Shown in pieces: positions 45,224 through 55,565 of a stretch of DNA of 64,000 nt (within the stretch, counting starts at the first letter, position 1; each line of letters begins with the position of its first letter). The notes below the pieces were generated by a model. The model was given only the letters and a program-made list of their open reading frames with translations, had not been told where the DNA came from and did no database searches. This stretch comes from an uncultured Chloroflexota bacterium (GTDB lineage: Bacteria; Chloroflexota; Limnocylindria; Limnocylindrales; CSP1-4): contig CAIJPD010000066.1 of the NCBI GenBank assembly GCA_903822495.1, positions 1 to 64,000 of the forward strand, given 5' to 3'. Position numbers and translations under genes: made by a program.

Positions 45224-45350
45224 TCGCGGTCGGGTGCACCCGTCCATCCGCCCGGGCGGGATCTTCCACGGCAACGGCGGCGATGACACCGTCAGCGCGA
45301 TCTTCCAGAGAGGCGTCTTCTTCGGGGGCGACGGCTACGACACCGCCGCT
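45224..45350 (+). pseudogene. Remnant of RTX/haemolysin-type calcium-binding repeats
   Basis: GGIFHGNGGDDTVSAIFQRGVFFGGDGYDTA: GGxGxD-like nonapeptides, then frame becomes non-protein-like. Confidence 0.5.
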
Positions 45351-45444
45351 CGCCAGCGGCCGGGACTCGGCCCGTCATGGAAGCGAGCGCCCCGGGTAAC
45401 CACCGACCGGCCTGCCGGGAGCCTCCGGTGGCGACTGGCGCGCC

Positions 45445-48400
45445 CTAGGCGGGACCCGGCGGCGGCGGGGCGTCCGCGCCCAGTCCGAGGCGGTACGCGA
45501 TGGCGCCCGCCGCACCCCGCGAGTCGACCCCCAGCTTGCCCAGGATGTTGGAGACGTGGACGCTCGCGGTCTTCCTGGTGATGAACAGCCGGTCGCCGAT
45601 CTGCTGGTTGGTCCAGCCGCCGGCGACCAGCCGGAGCACCTCCAGCTCGCGTTCGGTCAGGCGGTAGGCGGCGACTGGGTCGGCGGCCCCGGGGCGATGA
45701 TCGGACCCCGCGCCGGCGGTGGACGGGCGGGAGCCCGAGATCTCGATCCGCGCGTGTCGCGCCAGGTCCTCCACCATCGCCTGGAGCGGCATGGCGCCCA
45801 GTCGCGCGGCCGCCGCATGCGCCGAGGCGAGAGCTCGACCGGCTTCCTCGCGAGACCCGCGATCCCGCAGCGCCGCCGCGGCCGACCGGAACTCGGCGTA
45901 GGCGGCGGGCAGCGGCCGCCTCAGCGAGCCGTAGATGGCCGCGACCGACGACCAATCCTGGGCCCGGTCCCGTCCAGCGATCCGGGACCCCTCGGCGGCA
46001 ATGAGTGCCTGCAGGCCGCCGAGCCGGGCCCCTTCGCCGGGCAGGTACGCGCCGGCCGTTTCGGCCGCGTGCGCCACGGCCGCGATGATCTGGCCGCCGA
46101 TCGCGACGGACCGGGCGAGGCCGGCGTCGTCATGCGCCGCTCGCGCGGCCTCAGCAAGATCCGCCTCCGCCCGCAACCCGAAGACCGCGACCCACGCCAG
46201 GTCCGGCTCTGGTGGCCCGTCGTGCGGATCGATCGCGAGCGCTTCGTCTACCACGCCACGGCCATCCCGCGGGCGCCCCGACCAGGCGGCCAGCTCGACC
46301 TGGGCCGCGAGGAGCGGCACCCGGAACTCCGTCTTGCCGAGGCCGTCGTCGATCTCCCTGGCCCGACGGAGCAGCGCGCCGGCCTCCTCGAACGCGCCCC
46401 GGTGTGTGCGCACGCGGCCGCTGTTGACAAGCAGGCAGACCTCGGCTGGGCCGCCCGGGTGCAGGGCCAGCCCCGTGTGGGCGGATCGCTCGGCCTCGTC
46501 GAACCTCCCGAGTGTGATCTGCGCCCGGGCCGCGAACCCCAGCAACAGCCCACCCTGCGAACGTGCCACACCAAGACGCTCCACCAGGGCGTAGCCGTCG
46601 AGCGCGGCGGCGATAGCCTCCTCCGGCCGTCCCACGCGATCGAGCAGGGAGACGAGGCTGGCGGCCGCCAAGGCGATCCCCTCCACCGAGCCGAGGCGCT
46701 CAGCCATGGCGGCGGCCTCGCGGAGCCGCGCGATGCCGCCATCGACGTCCCCGAGGACCGCCTCCGCCCAGCCGAGGACGCCCATCGCGAGCGCCATCTC
46801 GGCCGGCGCGCCAGCGGCCCTGGCCACCACGATGGCCTCTCCGGCATGGGCCCGCGCCGCCTCGTACGCCTGTGACCGGAGCTCGATGCCGGCCAGTTGG
46901 CCGAGCGCCCGTGCCAGGGCGACGGTGGGCGGATCGCGCGGGATGAGGCGGAGGGACGCATCGAGCGCCCTGATGGCGCCCGCCCTGTCCCCGGACTCCC
47001 AGAGGAACCAGCGGAGCCGTCCAAGCAGGTGGCTGGCGCGCGAGGGATCCGCCTCCTGGTCCACGGCCTCGAGTGCCACCCCCACCAGGTCGACGGCACG
47101 GCCGAACTCGCCTGCGAGCGCGGCCGCCTCGGCGCCCTGTTCCAGGATGGCCGCCAGGTCCAGCGGGAGCCCGGCGGCGGCCATCGGGGCCCGCACCCAC
47201 GCGGCCCGCGCCTGATCCCAGAGCCGCATGGCGTCGCCAAAGGCATAGACCCGTTCGGCGTCCATCGCCGCCTCGATCAGCGGCGCCAACGCCCGCTCCG
47301 GCCGGCCCGCGCGGACCCAGTGGTAGGCAAGCTCGGCGGGCGGCACGGACCGCCCGCCCGACAGGCGCCCTTCCAGCGCTTCGGCGAACGCCAGGTGGAG
47401 GGCGACGCGCTCGGCCGGGAAGACTTCCTCGTCGACTGCCTCGCGCAGCAATTCGTGGCGGAAGGCGGACGTCGGCCCACTCGGCGTGTCCACCCGGACC
47501 AGGATGCCGCTGTCGAACGCCTCGCGCAGCGCCACGGCCAGGACGCGTGGCGGGAGGCCGAGGGCGGTCGCCAGGAGGTCGTCATCGATCCGGCGACCCG
47601 ACAGCGCCGCCACCCGGAGCACGTCCCGGGTGGCGGGCGAAAGACCGCCGACGCGGGCGGTGAGGACGTCGCGGAGGACGGCGGGCAGCGCGCCGTCGCT
47701 ATTCCCCGGCGTCGCAAGCACAAGCTCCTCGATGAAGAGCGGATTGCCGTCGGCCCTCTCCAGGATGCGATCGACCAGCGCGCCGTCGGGCGCCTTCCGC
47801 AGCAGTGCGGCCATCTGTGCGGCGACATCCGCACGGCTCAGCGGTCCCAGGTCGATCCGTTCGACACCCTGCTCCCGTTCGAGCTGGCTGAGGAAGCTGC
47901 TGGCGGCCGGATCATTGCGGATCCCTTCGGTACGCGCGGTGAGGATGACGAGCGCGCGGACCTCCCGGAGCGCGCGCACCACGAAGCCGACGAGGTCGCG
48001 TGTCGATCGATCCGCCCATTGGACGTCGTCGATCACGAGGACCAGTGCACCCGAACTGGCCACCCGCTCCAGCACCCCGACGACGAGCTCGAAGAGACGG
48101 GCCTGCGCCATCGAGTCAAGGTCGGACGTCGGCGGGAGATCGACAGCCCTGGGGGCCAGCTCGGGGAGCAATCGAGCCAGCCCGCCACGCGCGGGGCCGA
48201 GCACCGCCGGCAATCGCTCCGGCGGCGTGGCCCGGACCAGCCTTCGGAGGATCTCGATGAAGGGCGCGTACGGGATTTCGCTGGCGGTCAACGGAAGGCA
48301 GGAGCCGTGGAGCACCTTGGCCCCGACGGACGCGGCATCCTCAAGGAATCGCGCGACCAGGCGCGTCTTGCCGATCCCGGCTTCGCCGGCGAGGATCACC

Positions 48401-48600
48401 GTGGAGCCGGTTGCCGCCGTGGGGCCCGTGGGGCCGGGGGCGCCCGCCGGGGCCGTGGGGCCGCCCATCGCGGCCAGCCTCCCGTTCAGCCGTGCCAGCT
48501 CAGGGGCACGTCCGACGAACGCACGACGCTCCAGGATCTCGGCCACCGTGGCGCGATCATACGCCTCGGTCTTCGGCCGATTGGGGCATGGCGACTTCAA
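45445..48600 (-). CDS. LuxR-family transcriptional regulator with N-terminal AAA ATPase (MalT/LAL type)
   Basis: VILAGEAGIGKTRLVARFLE, LVIDDVQWADRSTRDLV, LTERELEVLRLVAGGWTNQQIGDRLFITRKTASVHVSNILGKLGV. Confidence 0.95.
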   Translation of the reverse strand: MKSPCPNRPKTEAYDRATVAEILERRAFVGRAPELARLNGRLAAMGGPTAPAGAPGPTGPTAATGSTVILAGEAGIGKTRLVARFLEDAASVGAKVLHGSCLPLTASEIPYAPFIEILRRLVRATPPERLPAVLGPARGGLARLLPELAPRAVDLPPTSDLDSMAQARLFELVVGVLERVASSGALVLVIDDVQWADRSTRDLVGFVVRALREVRALVILTARTEGIRNDPAASSFLSQLEREQGVERIDLGPLSRADVAAQMAALLRKAPDGALVDRILERADGNPLFIEELVLATPGNSDGALPAVLRDVLTARVGGLSPATRDVLRVAALSGRRIDDDLLATALGLPPRVLAVALREAFDSGILVRVDTPSGPTSAFRHELLREAVDEEVFPAERVALHLAFAEALEGRLSGGRSVPPAELAYHWVRAGRPERALAPLIEAAMDAERVYAFGDAMRLWDQARAAWVRAPMAAAGLPLDLAAILEQGAEAAALAGEFGRAVDLVGVALEAVDQEADPSRASHLLGRLRWFLWESGDRAGAIRALDASLRLIPRDPPTVALARALGQLAGIELRSQAYEAARAHAGEAIVVARAAGAPAEMALAMGVLGWAEAVLGDVDGGIARLREAAAMAERLGSVEGIALAAASLVSLLDRVGRPEEAIAAALDGYALVERLGVARSQGGLLLGFAARAQITLGRFDEAERSAHTGLALHPGGPAEVCLLVNSGRVRTHRGAFEEAGALLRRAREIDDGLGKTEFRVPLLAAQVELAAWSGRPRDGRGVVDEALAIDPHDGPPEPDLAWVAVFGLRAEADLAEAARAAHDDAGLARSVAIGGQIIAAVAHAAETAGAYLPGEGARLGGLQALIAAEGSRIAGRDRAQDWSSVAAIYGSLRRPLPAAYAEFRSAAAALRDRGSREEAGRALASAHAAAARLGAMPLQAMVEDLARHARIEISGSRPSTAGAGSDHRPGAADPVAAYRLTERELEVLRLVAGGWTNQQIGDRLFITRKTASVHVSNILGKLGVDSRGAAGAIAYRLGLGADAPPPPGPA

Positions 48601-48648
48601 GGCTTGAGGCCCGGCGCCGGCACCTGGACCGGATCCGCGGAGCCCGGG

Positions 48649-49173
48649 TCACGCGGGCCCGAAGCCCGCGACCAGGAGCTGCTCGCGGACCCTGGCCCGG
48701 GCCCGGAAGAGGAGGGTCCGGGTGGCTCCGGGCGTCCTCGCCACCATGGCCGCGATCTCCTGGCCGCGATAGCCGTGCGCGGCGAGCAGCATGGCCCGGC
48801 GATCGTCGGTCGGCAGGTCGGCCAGCGCCGTGCGCAGCGCGTCGCCGACTTCCCTGTCCAGCGCCTCGTGCTCGGGGTTGGGCGATCCTGCCGGGATCGG
48901 GACCTGACCGTCACGCCGGTTGACCACCATGAGGTGGCGCCCGCGGCTGGCGACCAGGTTCATGGCCACCCGCTGGAGCCAGGCGGGGATGTCGTCGGGG
49001 GTCCGCCCGGCGTTGATCTCGCCAAGCAGACGGAGGAACGCCTCCTGGGCCAGATCCTCGGCCACGGCCTCGTTGCGCGTTCGGGCCGTGAGGCGCCGGA
49101 CCAGCGACTCGTAGTGGAGGGAGTACGCGGTCTCGAAGACCAGTCGATCTGTTTCACACATCTGACGACCCAT
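48649..49173 (-). CDS. RNA polymerase sigma factor, ECF/sigma-70 family
   Basis: AVAEDLAQEAFLRLLGEI, IPAWLQRVAMNLVASRGRH, LADLPTDDRRAMLLAAHGYRGQEIAAMV. Confidence 0.9.
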   Translation of the reverse strand: MGRQMCETDRLVFETAYSLHYESLVRRLTARTRNEAVAEDLAQEAFLRLLGEINAGRTPDDIPAWLQRVAMNLVASRGRHLMVVNRRDGQVPIPAGSPNPEHEALDREVGDALRTALADLPTDDRRAMLLAAHGYRGQEIAAMVARTPGATRTLLFRARARVREQLLVAGFGPA

Positions 49174-49550
49174 CCGATCAGGGCCCCGGCGGCGCCGGGC
49201 CTGGTTCGAACGGTGGGTCTAAGCCGGGCCATCGCGGATTGGGCTGCAGCCCAGTTCTTGGGTGAAGGGCCCGATCTCAGGCCCGCGCCTGAGGCGGCGA
49301 GCGTGCAGTTGCCGGCCGGCCAGGCTGGCTGTTCGCCGCCCGCGGCGACGAACCGCGTGACGCTTCGCCGCCCTCCGCGTCATGAGGGTTGGCGCCATGA
49401 TCGGCGACGGGCCCCCTCGAAAGACGTTCAAGTGGTCGATCGCCAGGAGGCGCTCCCCGTGGCCAACCCGTTGATGCGTGCTCGCCCCGGGTGGCGGGAC
49501 CCTGGAGCCATGGCGGCACGCCTGGCAGGGACGGTGAAGCAGGAGCGGCC

Positions 49551-49820
49551 ATGCCGCTGAGCCAGATTGGCGGACTGATCATCGTCGCGGGAGGCGCCCT
49601 GGTGGGCGTCGCCTTCGTGGCCTACCTGAGCGGTGCCGGGGTGGGCTTCGGCGGGACGAACACCCAGGGCCTCATCGCGAACGCGGCGCTCGGCGCGTTC
49701 GCCCTCGGTCCGACGATCCTGGTGGTCGCCCCGCCGGTGCACGGCCGGGTGGTCCGCATGGGGCTGGCCCTGCTCGCCGCCGGGCCGGCCACCCTGTCCG
49801 GCACACTGACCTGGACCTGA
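49551..49820 (+). CDS. Small hypothetical membrane protein
   Basis: AGGAG before ATG; about three hydrophobic segments. Confidence 0.6.
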   Translation: MPLSQIGGLIIVAGGALVGVAFVAYLSGAGVGFGGTNTQGLIANAALGAFALGPTILVVAPPVHGRVVRMGLALLAAGPATLSGTLTWT

Positions 49821-50142
49821 CCAGGCCCGCCTGCGCCGGGCGGGGGCCCGGCAGTGTTCTGACTCCGGCCCACGGCTTGGCGTCGTCACCGCGGCACGTC
49901 CACTCCACGCCCTTCGGCACTTGCCCGCGGCGGCTGGCGCGGAGACGCTACCGGGCGGGCCGTGAGGCGTGTTGCCGTACGAGCCCGAGGATGCCGGTGG
50001 TGCCCATGACCGTCTCCGACTTCGGCTGGCCATCCGATCCCAGCGCAGCGATCGACGGCGAATGCGGTTCGCGACTGCCCTGCAACCAGCTCACCGCCGT
50101 GATCGCGGCGGGTCCGAGGCCCTCTCGCTAGGAGGAACCCCA

Positions 50143-52272
50143 ATGCGACGCCCTCCGACACCCGTCGTGCGCCGGGGGCACCGCGTCCCGGCCGTGCTGC
50201 TGGCGATGGTGCTCGTCACGGGCACGGTGTTCAGCGGCTGCTCCCTGCTCCCGACCGCGGCCCCCTCAGCCCCGGCCTCACCGGCGAGCGGCGCCCGGGA
50301 CGATCCGACGACGCTGGTGCCGCCGATCCTCGAGACCGGCGACGTCCCGGCCCCGGCCCCCGCGACGACACCCATCACCGGCCAGCTGACCCTGGGGGCG
50401 ACGACGAGCCTGGCCGCCCAGACGATCGGCACGGCCGGCGGCACGATCACGGCCGCCGGCCTCCGGATCCAGGTCCCCGCCGGCGCGCTGGCCGGCGACA
50501 CACGCTTCGACGTCAAGCAGGCGCCGATCACCGGCCAGATCTTCGGGGGCGTCATCACCCCGCTCACGCCGCTCTACCGGGTCGACGACGGTGAGGCCGC
50601 GTTCGCCGAGCCGGTGACGGTCACGCTGCCGGCGAGCGTCCCGGCCGGGGCGACGGCCATGGCGTTCTCGTACGACGCGGCCACGGGCCGGCTGACGCCG
50701 CTGATCCCGATCGCCCAGGACGCGACCTCGCTGACGGTCGGCGCGACCCACTTCTCGGACCTGTTCGGCGCCCTCATCGACCTGGCGAAGATCCCGACGA
50801 CGGTCGAGTCCGGCTTCCGGCCGGGGATCGACGACTGGCAGTTCGGCAACTACGGGTCGTACGTGGCCCCGGAGGGCCAGTGCGAAGGCCACAGCGTCAG
50901 CGCCATGTGGTACTACGTGAACCAGCGCGTCAAGGCCAGCCAGAAGCCGCTCTTCGGCCTGTACGACAACAATGGCCAGAGCACCAAGACGCCCAGCTTC
51001 CAGTGGGACGACTCGCAGCCCTACCGCCTGGTCTCCAGCGTCCAGGTCGACCCGATCGCAAACCCGTTCACCTACCAGTTCCTGAAGGACGCGATGTTCG
51101 GTAGTGCCGACGGGCGCTTGACCTACAACGCGTTCCGCGCCGCGATCGCGCTCAGCGGCGAGCCGCAGCTGATCGCGATCAGAACCGCGGACATGAGCAC
51201 GGGGCACGCCATGGTCGTCTACCGCGTCACCCCGGACCTGCTCTACGTGGCCGACCCGAACTACTCGGCCCGCCTGCGGACGATCCCCTACGACGCCGCG
51301 ACCGGGAAGCTCGGGCCGTATAGCTCCGGCGCCACTGCCGCCGACATCGCTTTGAACGGAGCGACCGTATACACCCGGCTGGCCTACGTTCCCTGGCGGG
51401 CGGCGGTGTCGGAGGCCGCCATTGCCGCCCACTGGGCGGAGCTCAAGGCCGGGACCGCCGGCGACGCGGCATTCCCGGACTACGTCCTCCAGGCGCTCGC
51501 CAGCGTCGACGCTGCCGGCACCGAGACCTGGGTGCCACTCGTCGATGGTTACCGGTCGGTGCAGAAGCAGCTCAAGATCCGCTTGCTCCGCGCGTCGGCC
51601 GCCGTCCACGACATGACGATGCTGGTCTACCGCGGCACGTCATCGGCGGCGATCGGCGCCATGCACCACACGCAGGCTGTCGAGCTTGCGGACGGGGTCA
51701 ACGCCCTGGGCTTTCGAATCGACGCGAAGCCGACCGGCGGCGAGTGGGACTACGTCGACTTCGTCCGGCTCAAGGTGATCCTCGGTCCCACCGCCTCGCC
51801 CAGCCCCACCGCCGTCATGGGCCAACCCGTCGCCGTCGCGGTTCGGATGGACATCGCCGGCTCGTTCGTGCGCGACACGCGCCTCGCGGGCCTGAAGGTC
51901 AAGGCGACCGGCGTCCGCACGTTCGGGAAGGACCCATCGGAGACCCGGATCAAGGACCTGGCCGGCGAGATCGCCGCGGACGGGAAGTCGGTGACGCTCA
52001 CGATCACCTACCTCGACGACCCCACTGCCCCCTCGATAGCGGGGTGCTCCAACGTGACGATCCTGCGCGACATCCCGCTCCGCTCGACCGATCCGACGAC
52101 CAAGCAGCAGACGTTCTATGTCTCGGGCTGGGACGCGATCATCGCCACCATCCAGGATTCGTACCCGTACTTCGACCGCAAGCGGACCGCGCTGTGCATG
52201 ACCACGGCGGATTGGTCGTTCAACCGGGACGCCAACCCGAACCCGATGGTCACGATCATCGTGGGCTACTGA
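50143..52272 (+). CDS. Large secreted lipoprotein with ZU5-like region
   Basis: GGAGGA RBS; lipobox VFSGCSLL; GGTITAAGLRIQVPAGALAGDTRFDV. Confidence 0.8.
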   Translation: MRRPPTPVVRRGHRVPAVLLAMVLVTGTVFSGCSLLPTAAPSAPASPASGARDDPTTLVPPILETGDVPAPAPATTPITGQLTLGATTSLAAQTIGTAGGTITAAGLRIQVPAGALAGDTRFDVKQAPITGQIFGGVITPLTPLYRVDDGEAAFAEPVTVTLPASVPAGATAMAFSYDAATGRLTPLIPIAQDATSLTVGATHFSDLFGALIDLAKIPTTVESGFRPGIDDWQFGNYGSYVAPEGQCEGHSVSAMWYYVNQRVKASQKPLFGLYDNNGQSTKTPSFQWDDSQPYRLVSSVQVDPIANPFTYQFLKDAMFGSADGRLTYNAFRAAIALSGEPQLIAIRTADMSTGHAMVVYRVTPDLLYVADPNYSARLRTIPYDAATGKLGPYSSGATAADIALNGATVYTRLAYVPWRAAVSEAAIAAHWAELKAGTAGDAAFPDYVLQALASVDAAGTETWVPLVDGYRSVQKQLKIRLLRASAAVHDMTMLVYRGTSSAAIGAMHHTQAVELADGVNALGFRIDAKPTGGEWDYVDFVRLKVILGPTASPSPTAVMGQPVAVAVRMDIAGSFVRDTRLAGLKVKATGVRTFGKDPSETRIKDLAGEIAADGKSVTLTITYLDDPTAPSIAGCSNVTILRDIPLRSTDPTTKQQTFYVSGWDAIIATIQDSYPYFDRKRTALCMTTADWSFNRDANPNPMVTIIVGY

Positions 52273-52425
52273 GGCAGCGGGGGTCGGGCAGGCGACCCGC
52301 GCCGCGGTCAGGTGGCGATCATCTCGAAGCACCACAGGCCGCATCCGGGCGAATCCGGTGGCGTAGTCTGAAGGTGTGATCAGAGTTAGCTTTCACCCGC
52401 ACATCCCGCCGACGCCTCGGCGGAG

Positions 52426-54762
52426 GTGGTGACCGCCAACATCGCTGCCCTGCCGGCTGACGAGGCTGGCCACAGGCGTCCCGTTGTCGTCGCGGCGGCG
52501 TGCGGTGTCGCCATCTTCCTGTCGGCATTTCTCATGTTTCTCGTCGAGCCGATGATCGGGCTGGGGGTCCTGCCGGTGTTCGGCGGTGTGCCGGCCACCT
52601 GGGCGACCGTGCTGTGCTTCTTCCAGGCCGTGCTCGTTCTTGGCTACCTCTACGGCCACCTGTCCATCACCCGGCTCACGCCCCGCCAGGGCGCCGCTCT
52701 CCATGCGCTGGTCGCATCGGCGGTGCTGGGCGCGACGGCCGTTGCGCCGGCGCGGTATGCCGACCTGGTCGTGCCGGGGCTCCCGGTCGTCGTCAACCTT
52801 CTGGGGATGCTGGCCCTGACGATCGGTCCGGCGGCGTTCCTCATGACGACGACGACGCCACTCGTCTCGTCCTGGTACGCGTCCCTGCGGCCGCACGGGA
52901 GGTCGGATCCGTACTGGCTCTATGCCCTGAGCAACGCGGGCTCGCTCCTGGCGCTGCTGGCGTACCCGCTCGTCATTGAGCCGGCGTTCGGGCTGCGGCT
53001 CCAGCGATCGGCCTGGCTCGTCGGGTTCGGGGTGCTGTGTCTCGCCCTTGTCGTCATCGCCGTCGAGCGCGTGCGGCGTGCCCGTCCGGATCCATCTCGC
53101 CCGGCGACACCCCAACCGCCGACCTCGATCGCCACGATCGCGCCGGGTCGGCGGGCGCGCTGGATCCTGCTCGCCGCGATCCCGTCGGGCCTCCTTGCAG
53201 CCGTGACCAACTTCATCACCACCGACCTGATCTCGGCGCCCTTGCTGTGGGTCGGTCCGCTGGCCGTCTACCTCGCCTCGTTCATCGTCGTCTTCTCGCC
53301 GCGCGGGGGCCGGCTCGTGCGATCGAGCATCTTCCTCGCGCCGGTCGCCATCACCCTGCTCTGGGTCCCGATCAGCTCGGCCGGGGCCTGGCCCGCGCTG
53401 CCGCTGGTGGCACTGGAGCTGCTGGCCTTCGCGGTCGTTGCGCTAGCCCTGCACGGCACGCTTGCGCGCGATCGTCCGCCCGCGACCGGCATGACCCAGT
53501 TCTACCTGCTCGTCGCGATCGGGGGCGTGCTGGGGAGCGCCTTCGTCGCGATCGTCGCGCCGATCGCCTTCAAGGGGATCTGGGAGTACCCGATCCTGCT
53601 GGTCGCGGCCCTGTTCGCGATGGCGGCGGCAGGCGGCCGTCGCGGGGTCGCCGCCCACGCATCGGCCCGCACATCGGCAGGCGCATCGACGGGCGCTCCC
53701 CGTGCCCGGGTGATCGGAGATGACCTGCGGCTGGCGTTCTCGTCGGTCACCGCGGGCGCGGCCCGGAGGATTGCTGCCTACGCCGCCGTCGCGGGACTCC
53801 TGGTCCTGGTGCTGTCCGCGGAGCGTCCTGCGGCCGTCGCGGTCGCAACCAACTGGCTGCTGGTCGGCGGCCTGCTCCTGGTTTTCGCGGCGCGACCCGC
53901 GGTCCTCGCGACGCTCACCTCGGTCGCGTTGGTGCTCGGGGTGTACGTGCTGCCGCCCAGGCCCGTCTTCCAGGACCGGGGCTTCTTCGGGGTCATCCGG
54001 GTCGAGCAGGGGACGGATGGGCAGACCTACGAGCTGCGGAACGGAACGACGATCCATGGAAGCCAGTGGCGCGATCCCGCCCGCAGCGGGCAACCGCTCA
54101 ACGAGTTCGCGACGGCCGGCCCGGCGGGCGACATCTTCGCGGCGCTCCGGTCCGCTTCGACGGCACCCCGCGCGATCGGCCTCGTCGGGCTGGGGGCGGG
54201 CGCGCTCGCGGCCTACACCGTCCGTGGCGACACGTTCGTCGCCTTCGAGATCAATCCGCTGGACGTCCGCGTGGCCGCTGATCCCCAGTACTTCACCTAC
54301 CTCGCGGACGCGCCGGCCGAGGTGGACGTGCGTGTCGGAGACGGGCGACTGCTGGTCGAGTCGGTCGACCCGTCCACGTTCGACATCCTCTTTCTCGACG
54401 CCTTCAACTCGGACTCGGTGCCCGTCCACCTGCTGACCACGGAGGCGATGGCGACCTACGTGCGCGCGATCCAGCCCGGCGGCGTCCTGGCGTTCCACCT
54501 CTCCAACCGCTACTACGACCTGGCGCCGGTCGTCACCTCTGCCGTGGAGTCGCTTGGTCTCGCCGTGCTCGTGAAGACCTTTGAGCCGTCGGCCGAGGAG
54601 ATCGCCCGGCACGTCGCCCGCTCGACATGGCTCGTGGCGACGACGGACACCGGGCTTCTCGGTCAGCTCCGCGCGGAGCATTGGGAGGCGGTCACCCACC
54701 GCGCGCCGCCCCTCACCGATGACTACCCCGACGTCATGCGGCTGCTCCACCTGCCCTGGTAG
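52426..54762 (+). CDS. Fused membrane (MFS-like) / spermidine synthase-like protein
   Basis: N-terminal multi-TM MFLVEPMIGLGVLPVFGGVPATWATVLCFFQ; C-terminal IGLVGLGAGALAAYTVRGDTFVAFEINPLDV, VGDGRLLVE, FDILFLDAFNSDSVPVHLLT. Confidence 0.88.
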   Translation: MVTANIAALPADEAGHRRPVVVAAACGVAIFLSAFLMFLVEPMIGLGVLPVFGGVPATWATVLCFFQAVLVLGYLYGHLSITRLTPRQGAALHALVASAVLGATAVAPARYADLVVPGLPVVVNLLGMLALTIGPAAFLMTTTTPLVSSWYASLRPHGRSDPYWLYALSNAGSLLALLAYPLVIEPAFGLRLQRSAWLVGFGVLCLALVVIAVERVRRARPDPSRPATPQPPTSIATIAPGRRARWILLAAIPSGLLAAVTNFITTDLISAPLLWVGPLAVYLASFIVVFSPRGGRLVRSSIFLAPVAITLLWVPISSAGAWPALPLVALELLAFAVVALALHGTLARDRPPATGMTQFYLLVAIGGVLGSAFVAIVAPIAFKGIWEYPILLVAALFAMAAAGGRRGVAAHASARTSAGASTGAPRARVIGDDLRLAFSSVTAGAARRIAAYAAVAGLLVLVLSAERPAAVAVATNWLLVGGLLLVFAARPAVLATLTSVALVLGVYVLPPRPVFQDRGFFGVIRVEQGTDGQTYELRNGTTIHGSQWRDPARSGQPLNEFATAGPAGDIFAALRSASTAPRAIGLVGLGAGALAAYTVRGDTFVAFEINPLDVRVAADPQYFTYLADAPAEVDVRVGDGRLLVESVDPSTFDILFLDAFNSDSVPVHLLTTEAMATYVRAIQPGGVLAFHLSNRYYDLAPVVTSAVESLGLAVLVKTFEPSAEEIARHVARSTWLVATTDTGLLGQLRAEHWEAVTHRAPPLTDDYPDVMRLLHLPW

Positions 54763-55001
54763 AGCAGCCGGTGCGGGCAAGGCGCGGGCCGCACGACCAG
54801 GACGCGGGTCCGGGGACCCGGACTTCGTGACCTCTGGCCGCTTCGGACCGGCCGGGAGCGGGTTGTACCATCTGGCAGGGGGAGGGACGTCACGCCCGTG
54901 TGGGACGCGCTTCGGAAGGCGTCACCATGCCCCAGCGCCCCGTTCGCGCACTCCGGGGCGGAACGTCGGTCCAGCCGTACAGCCAAGGAGCCCACTTCAC
55001 C

Positions 55002-55499
55002 ATGCCCCAGCACTCCGTTCCCGCACGCCGCCGTCGGCGCGCCCTGATCGTCGCCCTGCTTGGAGCGGCAGTCATCCTGGTGTCCGGCTGCTCCGCGGCA
55101 ACCTCCACGCCCGCAGCTCCGCCGACCACCGACCCGACGGCCCAGGGCAGCTCCCTGGTCAACGAGTTCTTCACCATCCTGCAGCAGCCGGATGCGGCGA
55201 AGGCGGACCGGCTCAAGGCGTTCCTCGCGCCCGAATTCCAGGTCGTCCGGGACACGGGGGACCAGCTGACCAAGGATGCCTACCTGCTCAAGAACCCCAT
55301 CGTCGCGACCTTCACGATCACGAGCGTCGTGGGGACGCAGGGCGGCGGCGTCCTCGTGGTGAGCTACCGCATCGCGACCTCGGAGACCATCAACGGCGTG
55401 GCCCAGACCACGACGGCGCCGCGCCTCTCGGTCTTCCGCTGGTTGGATGGGGCCTGGCGGCTGTCGGCCCATTCCAACTTTGGGGCGCTCCCGAAGTAG
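55002..55499 (+). CDS. Lipoprotein with SnoaL/NTF2-like domain
   Basis: MPQHSVPARRRRRALIVALLGAAVILVSGCSA; LVNEFFTILQQPDAAKADRLKAFLAPEFQVVR. Confidence 0.65.
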   Translation: MPQHSVPARRRRRALIVALLGAAVILVSGCSAATSTPAAPPTTDPTAQGSSLVNEFFTILQQPDAAKADRLKAFLAPEFQVVRDTGDQLTKDAYLLKNPIVATFTITSVVGTQGGGVLVVSYRIATSETINGVAQTTTAPRLSVFRWLDGAWRLSAHSNFGALPK

Positions 55500-55565
55500 G
55501 TCCGGGGGCCGGGATCGGCCGTCGGCGCGAGGCGTCGCCGGCCGGTTGCCCGGGGGAGTGAGGCG

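Noticed and set aside
43190-45289. 699-aa minus-strand ORF opposite the nuclease-helicase
   Set aside because: Shadow ORF; helicase motifs are on the plus strand.
46897-49560. 887-aa plus-strand ORF opposite the LuxR regulator and sigma factor
   Set aside because: Antisense shadow in high-GC DNA; low-complexity Arg/Gly/Pro-rich translation without recognisable domains, while the opposite strand has clear motifs.
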